Assembly (NCBI GenBank): GCA_958430865.1
Contig: CAUDNR010001192.1
Span: 3,392-17,846, forward strand
Origin: Entrophospora sp. SA101
Taxonomy: Eukaryota > Glomeromycota > Glomeromycetes > Entrophosporales > Entrophosporaceae
Length of the DNA: 14,455 nucleotides
Direction: 5' to 3'
The translations under genes and the position numbers were made by a program. The stretch's first letter is position 1. Each line of letters starts with the position of its first letter. Below the pieces are notes generated by a model. It was given only the letters and a program-made list of their open reading frames with translations, was not told the DNA's origin and did not search any database. Positions 1 to 8,036 of this stretch are shown here, piece by piece.

Positions 1-1414
1 ATTTTATTAAGTTATTAACCCCGCATTTTACTATTAAAATGTATGTCGATCCTTTCCGTTTATCACGAATTGCGAATTAATCAACTAATTAATTAATTAT
101 TTACTTAATATTCAGAGTCTCGTTCATAAGAATAGGGGCAAAAATTAATATCAAATTGTTTCTTTACAAATAATCCGTTCTGTAATAAACATTTTCACAA
201 CCTAATTCTTTTTCGCTTAATAAACATTTAACAAGGCTAACGGGAAGTCTAGTCGAGGTCCGGAAAGATGGACTTTATTAAACACTAGTGGGACTATTGA
301 TATACAAATCAAATAAAAAAACTGCCAACTTAATAAGAGCCCATAAGATCAGAGTCATAAAAATATGTTTGAGATTATTAAACATTGTGGTTCAAGCAAA
401 AATATCAACAAACCCTTACTTTAGAATTAAATAATTTATAATACATATATAGGTATATGAAAAGTAATAATTATAATGGTTCTAATTAATATGAAAAAAG
501 TTGTGATTATGACTTTCGTCGTGTAACTTTAAGTATAAATTTAGAAATACCCCATACTGAATTTTTCAACAGAGAATTATAAATTTATATTATTACACAA
601 TAAAATCATTTTTGAAAAGTTGGGAAATATGTGAAGCACATTTTAAAAATGTAGTAAAGATGTACTTGCACACGTTTTACAATTAATGATGATGACAATA
701 ATGATGAAAGCATTATTATTATAATATTTTTATTAAATAATGATGTAATTGTTTTTTTAATATAAACTAAAAAAAAAGATTGCACTGCATAACCATATGC
801 GCATGAAATTTACGTTTCCCATCCCTATGATTTCGTCATACTTGATGAGATGTGACGAAAATCAACGAATTTGAAATTGGCTAACCAAACTTTAATAATC
901 ATTGAGCCAAAAATATTAATTTTGTTTATATTAGTATGGTGATACCATCAAAAAAAAATGATACTGAATTCAGGGATCCCCATGTGTTTTTAATCCATTG
1001 ATTTGCTACCTTGTAGAAAAATTATAAAATAATTTGATGCATTCTCTCAGAAAATATCATGATCACGAGACCTGATTGATGCGAGTATTTAAATGGCTAC
1101 CTCAAGCAATCGTTTATAAGGGTGCGGTAGTTGAAGTGATATGGACGAGGAGATCTACCAGGTGGTTAATAAAGAACTAAATAGTATTTATTTTTTTATA
1201 TACCATTTACTTCAACGAATTTCTGTCAAAAAACCAACAATTGTTTATTCATGGACTAAATCTATTTTGCTTAATTTGTTGCTTATTTACACAGGTTGAA
1301 TTGATATATGCGTGTCATCTAAAGACATCAAAAAAAATCGTGCAACTTCGAATCATCAAGGCTTTTTTTTTTAAATAATAAAATAGAAAAAAAACTATTT
1401 AGTAAAGGATATTC
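1..1414. other. AT-rich non-coding stretch
   Basis: No convincing gene is seen here. The stretch is AT-rich with A and T runs (around 770-780 and 948-958) and stop codons in all frames. The only structured item is a hairpin at 829-863. A 52-codon frame from an ATG at 1141 is followed by a good acceptor-like tract ending in CAG at about 1293. It could be a small exon, but nothing in its translation is recognisable. Confidence 0.5.
829..863. repeat. Inverted repeat / hairpin
   Basis: GATTTCGTCA (829-838) pairs with TGACGAAAATC (853-863), with one bulged base and a 14-nt loop. Both arms contain a CGTCA/TGACG half-site, so this may be a divergent pair of bZIP half-sites rather than an RNA hairpin. 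No function can be assigned. Confidence 0.4.
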
Positions 1415-1509
1415 AAATCACGTGACCTAACCAAATCTGTTCATATTTTTTGTAAGCAATCAACAAACAATGCACTATTAACAAATTTACATTCTTTCAA
1501 TTAAAAAAA

Positions 1510-1824
1510 ATGCTAAGCCTAAATAAGCAAACTGCACATTTGGGAAAGGCTAGAAATGTTAAAAAAACAAAGTCAAATAACGAATTGAATAAAAATTTAG
1601 AATATACATCAAGTGAAGAAGGCTCAGATAAAGAAATTGATTATACGAATTATTTGAATTATTCATTTTGTTTGTTTATTCGTTTATTTGAATTATTCGT
1701 TTATTTGAATTATTCATTTTGTTTGTTTTATTCATTTATTCGAATTATTCAATTCATTTTATTCGTTTATTTGAATTATATATTTGTTTTATTCATTTAT
1801 TTGAGTAAAAGTTTATTTGAATAA
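1510..1824 (+). pseudogene. Transposase-like N-terminal fragment running into satellite DNA
   Basis: An ATG after an A-run opens a 104-residue frame. Residues 1-20 are basic (KARNVKKTK), residues 21-44 are polar and acidic (SSEEGSDKEID), and from about residue 46 the sequence is a monotonous Leu/Phe/Tyr/Asn/Ile string translated from a TTATTTGAATTATTC-type repeat. The start resembles the short charged N-termini of repetitive transposon proteins in these fungi, but the remaining domains are missing. I read it as a relic, not a working gene. The family assignment is an inference from style and position within a TIR-bounded element. Confidence 0.3.
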
Positions 1825-1830
1825 ACTTTC
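1645..1830 (+). repeat. Degenerate ATTCG-type satellite (forward copy)
   Basis: Many imperfect copies of a 13-20 bp unit around TTTATTTGAATTATTCATTT fill this interval, for example two near-identical blocks around 1660-1690 and 1700-1730. The same vocabulary occurs on the opposite strand at 5480-5665. Confidence 0.7.
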
Positions 1831-1890
1831 AATGTAATTCGAATACTCAAATTCATAACGAATATGATAAATGATTAAGTCATGTGATTT

Positions 1891-2293
1891 TATAATCCCG
1901 TGACACCAGAGTAATCATTGCTATTTGGATGGGATTTTGAAGATTTTATTTAGATGGCGCAAACTATAAATTATCCATCAATCTAAATTTTTATCTAACA
2001 CAGTAATAATTGAATTAACATAAAAAAATTTAGTAAATTTTATAAAATTTTTTAACTATTGAAAAGCTCGTGAATTCATTATTTTTGGGGTTGAAGGCTT
2101 ATTCACGGGCTGCTTATTTTCGGAAGTATGCGGTATATGATTTTACACTCTTTAAAACGAACACACAGATTTTTCTTCAATTGTTGTATAAAATAGTAAT
2201 GATTGTCATCATACGATGAAGGATACAAAGCAAGATGGACAATGATAATTGAGGAGTGAGGGAGAAAAAATAAACTCCCTTATATTTATGAAA
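1891..2293. other. Non-coding stretch with one hairpin
   Basis: No gene is seen. One inverted repeat is present: GCTCGTGAAT (2066-2075) against ATTCACGGGC (2101-2110), ten pairs with one G-U and a 25-nt loop, with weaker pairing outside it. It may be the edge of a small element, but no partner copy is visible in the window. Confidence 0.4.
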
Positions 2294-2390
2294 CGACTAT
2301 ATACTTCAAAGTATCTATAATCAATTACATAAAGTTACGTCACTATATCACAAGATTTTACATGTTTGTACTTTGTTCTCATGGTTTTTG
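2294..2390 (+). repeat. Direct repeat, copy 1, upstream of CCHC gene
   Basis: This segment recurs at 2501-2593. The shared core is ACTTCAAAGTATCTA, then a run with CATAAAGTTACGTCACTA, then AAGATTTTACATGTTT and a CATGGTTTT end, with scattered substitutions and small gaps. The 110 bp between the copies is not repeated. Confidence 0.85.
2335..2342 (+). promoter_or_regulatory. CRE/ATF-type bZIP site, copy 1
   Basis: TTACGTCA is the reverse complement of TGACGTAA, a standard binding sequence of CREB/ATF-family bZIP factors. It lies in repeat copy 1, about 455 bp upstream of the CCHC gene. Function is inferred from sequence only. Confidence 0.4.
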
Positions 2391-2500
2391 GTTTGTTCTA
2401 ACCCAATATATACCTAATATATTAATACAAATTGCCAGATCAAACTTGATAATTGATCGATATAACCCTTAGTATTTGTGGTAAATTAACAAAAAAATTA

Positions 2501-2593
2501 CGACAACTTCAAAGTATCTATCATCAATCACATAAAGTTACGTCACTACATCATAAGATTTTACATGTTTTGTTTTTTTATTCACATGGTTTT
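2501..2593 (+). repeat. Direct repeat, copy 2, upstream of CCHC gene
   Basis: Second copy of the 2294-2390 repeat, ending about 200 bp before the ATG at 2796. It keeps the TTACGTCA site intact although neighbouring bases have drifted. Confidence 0.85.
2538..2545 (+). promoter_or_regulatory. CRE/ATF-type bZIP site, copy 2
   Basis: Identical TTACGTCA in repeat copy 2, about 250 bp upstream of the CCHC gene start. Duplication with retention of the octamer makes it a candidate regulatory site. Confidence 0.4.
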
Positions 2594-2629
2594 GCACGAT
2601 TAATTGTGTAAAAAAATTTTTTTTCTCAC

Positions 2630-2795
2630 AAAAAAACTTCTCAAGACTTTTCTTATAAAAACCCCTCACGAAAACCTCTAATAAAAAATTTTTCTATAAA
2701 AAAAAATTCTCGCCAAAAACTTTTTTTATAAAAAAAACTTCTCTCTCAAAACAAACAAAAATTATTATTTTTATTATTATCACATACAAATAATT
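2630..2795 (+). promoter_or_regulatory. Leader with alternating TATAAAAA and CTTCTC tracts
   Basis: The 165 bp before the CCHC gene consist of degenerate ~30 bp units that combine a TATAAAAA-like A-rich block with a CTTCTC-like pyrimidine block (around 2635, 2655, 2692, 2730 and 2742). This is consistent with a core promoter plus leader, but no single TATA box can be picked. Confidence 0.35.
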
Positions 2796-4745
2796 ATGTC
2801 AATTATCGAAAAAACAATCTTTCTATGCGAGATTGCCTTTCTGATAAAATTGGCAATATTTATATTTAAAACAATTATTTTAATTCAATATATAATGGCA
2901 ATGTCGCCAATGTTTTTATTGCCAATTTCCATTTACATCCTGTTGCTTCCAACTGTGGATATTGAAACAACAAATAATGATGTTGGCTCACACGTCGAAT
3001 CAGTTGATATTAACAATCTAAAAAAGGAACTTGACAGTATTATTGTGTCTGGCAATGATGTTTCACGCATGACGATAGATTTAAACATCACGGACGACGT
3101 TACACGACCAAACTTCCAACCACATCTCAACAACTTCGACTTTGAATTGGAATCAGTACCAGACATTGATGATATCTATAAATCTAATTTAAACATCAAA
3201 GATGACGTTACACGACCAAACTTCCAACCACATCTCAACAACTTCGACTTTGAATCGGAATCAGTACCAGACACTGATGATATCTATAAATCTAATTTAA
3301 ACATCAAAGATGACGTTACCGGACAAAACTTCCAACCACATCTCAACAACTTTGACTTTGAATCGGAATCAGTACCAAATACTGATGATATCAATGAATC
3401 TATTATTGAAGACAACGTTACGAGCGCAACAACATTCCAAGATACTCGTGGCAACATTGATATGGCAAATATTTACTCTAATAATAATGAACTTTGCAAT
3501 ATTGAAAATATTAAAATTGAAACAACAATAATTAAAAAATGTCATCACCAGATACTATTCTGTCGATCAGTTAATAATATTGGTACTGATAACGATCAAT
3601 CCACATATTCCGAACTTTGCAAAGTTGAAAATATCAAAATTGAAACAATAGTAATTAATCAGGTACTATTTGTTCAATCAGTTGACGGTGATAGTGATGG
3701 AACTAATAACGATCAATCCGAAAATAACAATTCCCCTGATCAATCCAACGATGATGACGAAATTTGGTCGAGAAAGGCAATTGAATTAGAGGTTAGAGCA
3801 GGTCGTAATTTAGATAACGACGATGAGGATTGGTTGAAAAGAAAAATTGAATTTGAGGCTGAATTAGAAAGGTTAGATTATAACTTAGATAATGATTTAG
3901 ATAATGGTGGTACTACTATTTCTATCGAATCTCCAACAAGTTTAGATCAAAGTGGTGAAAATGATTGGTCGGAAACTGCCGCAGAATCTGAACCCGAATT
4001 TAAAAAGACAACTTATGATAATTTAGATAATGGTGGTACCAATCTCGTCAGCATTCCTATTCTTAACGAACATTCAACAAGTTTAGATCAAAGTGGTGAA
4101 AATGATTGGTGGAAAATTACTGAAGAATCTGAACCCGAATTTAAAAAAACAACTTATGATAATTTAGATAATGGTGTTACCAATTCCGTCAGCATTCCTA
4201 TTCTTATCGAACATTCAACAAATCTAGACGATGATGGTTGGGGCTCAAATGAACAAAATGATAAAGATGATTGGTTGAAGATTGCTGCTAAATTCGAAGC
4301 CGAGCTTAAGAATGCAAGTGATAATGATCCAAGTAGTAAGAATGTCAAAGGTCATTGGGGCGCAAAAAATAAAAGTAATAGATTTGATGGCACCAAAAGA
4401 AACAACAATAATAATTATCGTCAAGATAATCACGATAGAAGAAATAGCTTTAACAGGGGAAGATACAATAACAACTGTAGTCAAGATAACGACAATAGAA
4501 GAGGTAGTTCTAGCAGCACCAAAAGAAATTATTATAATAATTATAGCCAAGATGCAAAAGGAGAGAATAGACAAATAAATTTTTGTAGCAATTGTAAACA
4601 AGTAGGTCACCTTACTCGTGAATGCACACTAAGACCTAGATTAAATAATTGGTGTAAACATTGTAAATCAAAGGAACATAACACTAGATACTGCAGAAAT
4701 ACAAATCTCCGTAATAACAATAATACCAATTATACTTATTTTTAA
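2796..4745 (+). CDS. Repeat-rich protein with two CCHC zinc knuckles
   Basis: This is a single 649-residue open frame. Two hydrophobic stretches (residues about 7-33 and 36-53) precede a long acidic, Asn/Asp-rich region. Residues 96-203 hold three copies of a 36-residue unit (108 bp, from 3081) with core DDVTRPNFQPHLNNFDFE. A two-copy ELC-ENIKIET-LF-SV unit and two copies plus a partial third of a 47-residue unit (141 bp, from 3934) with a LDQSGENDW core follow. From about residue 520 the chain is basic and Arg/Asn/Gly/Ser-rich. It ends with two C-x2-C-x4-H-x4-C knuckles at 597-610 (with the usual Gly-His) and 620-633 (Glu-His). CCHC knuckles bind single-stranded nucleic acid, so an RNA-binding role is likely. 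It resembles a Gag C-terminus, but no capsid, protease or reverse transcriptase is nearby. The membrane-like N-terminus is odd; a start at one of the Met at residues 34-39 would leave a signal-peptide-like leader. Confidence 0.75.
   Translation: MSIIEKTIFLCEIAFLIKLAIFIFKTIILIQYIMAMSPMFLLPISIYILLLPTVDIETTNNDVGSHVESVDINNLKKELDSIIVSGNDVSRMTIDLNITDDVTRPNFQPHLNNFDFELESVPDIDDIYKSNLNIKDDVTRPNFQPHLNNFDFESESVPDTDDIYKSNLNIKDDVTGQNFQPHLNNFDFESESVPNTDDINESIIEDNVTSATTFQDTRGNIDMANIYSNNNELCNIENIKIETTIIKKCHHQILFCRSVNNIGTDNDQSTYSELCKVENIKIETIVINQVLFVQSVDGDSDGTNNDQSENNNSPDQSNDDDEIWSRKAIELEVRAGRNLDNDDEDWLKRKIEFEAELERLDYNLDNDLDNGGTTISIESPTSLDQSGENDWSETAAESEPEFKKTTYDNLDNGGTNLVSIPILNEHSTSLDQSGENDWWKITEESEPEFKKTTYDNLDNGVTNSVSIPILIEHSTNLDDDGWGSNEQNDKDDWLKIAAKFEAELKNASDNDPSSKNVKGHWGAKNKSNRFDGTKRNNNNNYRQDNHDRRNSFNRGRYNNNCSQDNDNRRGSSSSTKRNYYNNYSQDAKGENRQINFCSNCKQVGHLTRECTLRPRLNNWCKHCKSKEHNTRYCRNTNLRNNNNTNYTYF
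3081..3404 (+). repeat. Three 108-bp in-frame tandem repeats
   Basis: Units start at 3081, 3189 and 3297. Units 1 and 2 differ at only a few bases; unit 3 has drifted at its end. The period is a multiple of three, so copy-number change keeps the reading frame. Confidence 0.9.
3934..4235 (+). repeat. 141-bp in-frame tandem repeat, two copies plus a partial
   Basis: Units start at 3934 and 4075, and a decayed third begins at about 4216. Each encodes a block with one Asp-Trp followed by an acidic E.EPEFKK segment. Confidence 0.8.
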
Positions 4746-5479
4746 ATCACAAATACGAATTACATCAATATCTTAATAATGAATAGATAAAAAAACAATT
4801 TATTTTATATGATCAATAGGTTCTTTATTATAATAATAATTGTAATAATCGAAAAAATTTTTAAATGTATAACGAGCACTTTTCTTAAGATAAACTTGCT
4901 TTAAAAAAATTTTTTTCAAAAAATCAAATAAAAAAACTTATTTTATAAAAGAAATTAAAATTTTATTATTAATAAATTTACATATTTAGCATACAGTATT
5001 TAATATATCAATAATGAATGATAATTATTAATATATAAAAAAATAAATTTATAAAAAAAAAAAATATTATTATTTGCAATAATCAGCATCCGCCTACAAA
5101 TGCCGTCTCTCTATATATTATGAGTACAATATTGATATAGATGTTTCGAAGATCCACGTTTGAAACAGCACCTTTTATTACGTGAATATTTCAGCCTTAC
5201 GTCTACGATAACAATTAACTTTAGGACAACACTTCTCTAAAGCGAATATCGTTGTTAATACTCACTAGTTACCCAAAATTAAACACTACACTGTTGCCTT
5301 TTACCAAAGCACTCGCTTTACACGAAAAATAACAAACTGTTTTTGCTTTTGTTCGATTTTACTATTAGAAATATATCAATAATGATGAACTATATTCGAT
5401 GAATATTCGGTACTACATACATACAACAATTTTTAATCGTGAACAAAAGTCATGCACAAGGTTTAAACAATAATAATTT
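4746..5479. other. AT-rich non-coding stretch after the CCHC gene
   Basis: No gene is seen. 4746-5060 is almost pure A/T with long A and T runs and probably contains the CCHC gene's 3' end. 5080-5460 is more balanced in composition but has no open frame of note, no tRNA shape and no repeat partner in the window. Confidence 0.5.
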
Positions 5480-5662
5480 TTATTTGAATAAACCGAATAA
5501 AGCGAACAAAACGAATAAATGAGTAATTCGAATAAAACGAATAAAACAGCGAATAATTTGAATAAAACGAACAATTTGAATAAAGCGAATAAAATGAATA
5601 AACGAATAAAACAGTGAATAATTTGAATGAAATGAATAAAACGAGTAATTCGAATAAAACAA

Positions 5663-5665
<3 letters not shown>
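5480..5665 (-). repeat. Degenerate ATTCG-type satellite (reverse copy)
   Basis: Imperfect repeats of GAATAAAACGAATAAA and GAATAATTTGAATAAA fill this interval. On the minus strand this is the same TTTATTCGTTTTATTCAAATT vocabulary as at 1645-1830. A longer period is also visible: GAGTAATTCGAATAAAAC occurs near 5520 and again near 5642. Frames across it on the minus strand encode only Phe/Tyr/Ser/Ile strings and are not taken as genes. Confidence 0.75.

Positions 5666-5698
<33 letters not shown>
5664..5698 (+). repeat. (AAT)n microsatellite
   Basis: About eleven AAT units directly abut the reverse satellite. Confidence 0.9.
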
Positions 5699-5699
5699 T

Positions 5700-6499
5700 T
5701 ATATTGCGAATAGAAATTCTGCTATCCCGAAATGTTAATATAAAACGATTGATTGTTTGTTTCAAAAAAGTGACGTTAATCATAAAATAAAATCGTTAGG
5801 CCACATGTCCGAGCCACGATGATTGAAATGTTATTCAGAATTCCTAATTTATTATTATTATTATTATTATTATTATGTAGTACTAGCACTAGTACCGAAT
5901 GTTCAATTCGAATATTCATGATCGACATAATAATAAGAATATTCATTATGATTAAAAATCACTATATCAGTCACCTGATAATTTTTAAAAAATTAAATAT
6001 GGAATTTTCTAGCTTATTCAAATAGAAACTAGTTAAATTAAATTAATATCAATGATTTTTTTAAAAATAAGTTACTAGTGTAAACGCTCTCTTTTTCGAT
6101 ATTCTTAAAAATAAAAATTATACTTTATAGTACTAACACATTACAATATTCGATACCTATTACGGTCATTTTTTGAAAAACGGGGTGCTATTATATTATT
6201 ATTCGGAGTTATAATGCCTGCAAGCATGCTAATTTGCTAAATTTTGAACCCTGAAAATTTGTGACGTATTTCTTAAATTTTTAACTATTACTATTACGAT
6301 ATTATTAAATCTGTACAATTACGATATTAATATCACATCACAGTTAACTATTTACGTCACATAATAATAAATGTTCGCTTTGTCAGATTTTTATTGCTAT
6401 ATATATTCAAAAAATGAATCATTATTTTTTCCTGGCAGTTATAATAAATATAATAAATAGAAACAAAATCCTTTTTTTTTTTTTTCCCAAGAAAAAAAA
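5700..6499. other. Non-coding stretch before the membrane-protein gene
   Basis: Contains a (TTA)n microsatellite (about 5848-5877), a near-palindrome GTACTAGCACTAGTAC shortly after it, and a 68-codon frame at 5819-6025 that is mainly translated microsatellite. TGACG-type half-sites occur near 5771 and 6262, and a full TTACGTCA at 6352-6359. The last 30 bp are a T-run followed by CCCAAG and an A-run right up to the ATG at 6500. Confidence 0.5.
6352..6359 (+). promoter_or_regulatory. CRE/ATF-type bZIP site upstream of membrane-protein gene
   Basis: TTACGTCA, the same octamer as the two sites at 2335 and 2538, lies 141 bp before the start codon at 6500. It could place the two forward genes under the same bZIP factor. 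This is inferred from sequence only. Confidence 0.35.
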
Positions 6500-7557
6500 A
6501 TGTATCATAAAATTTTAATTCTTCGAATACCATTATTATTACTATATTTATTGGAATCGTCGTCACTACCATTACCTGCATTGTTGTTACCGCGCGATGT
6601 AACAACAACGAATTCAACAATAGAAACAACAAATACAACCCAAAATAAAACACCCGCAGTCGCAATGGCAGGTGTATTTGGTGTTTTAATTGGTTTAGTC
6701 ATTATTGGTCTATTTGCTAGAATATGTTGTTTAAAGCATATAAAGCATAAAAAAAAAAGACAATTCTTAAAACAATCTAGAAACAACAATATTAGCGGGT
6801 CAGGTAGCCTAAATGAACAAACTCGCGGAGGAACTAAAAACAATCATAATCATAATACTCACACATATCAATCACCAACACTAACGATACCACAAGCAAC
6901 TCCAGCAGTAACAGCAGCAATACAACCACAACAATCAAATTACAACTATAATTATAATAATTATTATTATGAAAGCTACAATACTACTAATACATTATTA
7001 AACAAATCATCGACAAATTCACTGCCAACAACGCCAACAACACCAACAACACCAATAACGCCAACAACACCAACAACACCACAATATCAACAATATCAAC
7101 AGCAAAATACTTTTAAAATAATGCCTATGCCGGAACCTATAATCCCAAAAAAGAACAATTTACTTTCACCATATTCTACTTTCTCGGCATCATCACCGTC
7201 ATTACCTTTATCATCTTCGCCATCTTATCCACCCTCACCATCTTCGCCATCTTATCCACCTTCACAACAACAACCATATTATAATTATCAACAAAATAAT
7301 TTTCCCGGGACATCTCCTATAATATCTCCTACAATTAATACAAGTACTCCACCATCACCAATAATCCAACCCCTCTCACAACTCCATCCAATGCAGCACC
7401 AACAACCACAATTTTATAATTATTATAATTATCAACAGAACAATGGTTCGTCATCCTCTTTAAATTCACAACCACCGTCGCCGTCGCTGCAGATGCAGAT
7501 GCCGATGCCGTCAGTGCCACTGCCGCTGCCGCCGCCGCTAACATTATCAACAACATC

Positions 7558-7588
<31 letters not shown>

Positions 7589-7837
7589 CCATCATCATCA
7601 CCATCATCATCATCATCACCATCATCATCACAAGAATCAGCTACTCCACTAATATCAACACCATCTCCGGCATCTCATAAACAGCAAGAACAACAACCTA
7701 AAATTGTAAAGCCTAGTTCATTATCGCCTAAACGGCGACCACCACCACCACCTCTGCCGCTAAAAAAAAATACACAAAATTGTCAAAAATCAACTAATCC
7801 AAAAAAAAAACCCACAAAACCACCAATATGGAAATAG
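6500..7837 (+). CDS. Single-pass membrane protein with short glycosylatable ectodomain and Pro/Ser/Gln-rich tail
   Basis: This is a 445-residue open frame without visible introns. Residues 1-31 are a hydrophobic signal-peptide-like leader. Residues 32-52 form a tiny Thr/Asn-rich ectodomain with three N-glycosylation sequons (N38, N45, N49). A clear transmembrane helix (about 53-75) follows, then CC and a strongly basic stop-transfer stretch (KHIKHKKKR). The remaining ~360 residues are low-complexity: Thr-Pro repeats, Gln/Tyr/Asn stretches, and a Ser/Pro run encoded by a TCA/CCA microsatellite (about 7552-7630). The C-terminal 39 residues are basic and carry RRPPPPPLPLKK, a plausible ligand for SH3, EVH1 or profilin-type domains, and end in KPPIWK. 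The layout recalls fungal cell-surface sensors in miniature, but no known family domain (for example WSC) is present. A role in signalling to the cytoskeleton is inference. Confidence 0.8.
7552..7630 (+). repeat. (TCA/CCA) microsatellite inside coding sequence
   Basis: Runs of TCA interrupted by CCA encode the Ser-Pro stretch of the membrane protein. The period is three, so length change does not shift the frame. Apparent Met-rich minus-strand frames here are only its complement. Confidence 0.9.
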
Positions 7838-8036
7838 AGATTCATTCTAATCTCATATCAACGATGATAACCTTGTTAATTAATAACAAGGCAAAGCCTT
7901 TATCAAAGATAAAGAACAAACTTTTAATATTTTATTATTATCAGACTATATAGAATAATGTAACTATTATTAATAATAAAGTTATTTTTTATTTAAAATA
8001 AAATTTCAAGCAAATAGATAATAAATTTATTTATAT
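7838..8036. other. 3' intergenic region between convergent genes, with two hairpins
   Basis: This 199 bp gap separates the stop of the membrane-protein gene from the stop of the FRA10AC1 homologue, so it holds both 3' ends. CCTTGTTA (7871-7878) pairs perfectly with TAACAAGG (7884-7891) across a 5-nt loop. CTTTATC (7898-7904) pairs with GATAAAG (7908-7914) across 3 nt. A/T-rich polyadenylation-like sequence such as AATAAA follows on both strands. Confidence 0.6.

Larger units (their letters stand above)
1415..1890 (+). mobile_element. Short TIR-bounded element (degenerate DNA transposon, MITE-like)
   Basis: AAATCACGTGACCTAACC (1415-1432) is matched in inverted orientation by 1873-1890 at 15 of 18 positions, giving candidate terminal inverted repeats about 475 bp apart. 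Inside is a 104-codon frame (1510-1824). Its first ~45 residues are basic then acidic and look like a normal protein start; the rest is only the translation of an A/T-rich satellite. This pattern fits a deleted transposon that kept its ends and a 5' gene fragment. No clear target-site duplication is visible, so the exact ends are uncertain and the arms may be only the inner part of longer repeats. Confidence 0.45.

Noticed and set aside
380..405. GGTTCAAGC resembling a tRNA B box
   Set aside because: There is no matching A box, acceptor stem or anticodon arm around it.
1141..1299. 52-codon frame, or a two-exon mini-gene using an acceptor near 1293
   Set aside because: The acceptor tract is good, but the donor is non-consensus and neither version gives a recognisable protein.
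2796..4745. Calling the CCHC gene a retrotransposon gag
   Set aside because: No capsid-like region, primer-binding site, terminal repeats or pol frame is visible within several kb, so only the knuckles are claimed.
5463..5783. Minus-strand open frames made of Phe/Tyr/Ser/Ile
   Set aside because: They are translations of the ATTCG satellite and the AAT microsatellite.
5819..6025. 68-codon plus-strand frame
   Set aside because: A run of Leu comes from the TTA microsatellite and no recognisable domain is present.
7335..7631. Minus-strand Met/Val-rich open frame
   Set aside because: It is the complement of the TCA/CCA microsatellite inside the membrane-protein gene.
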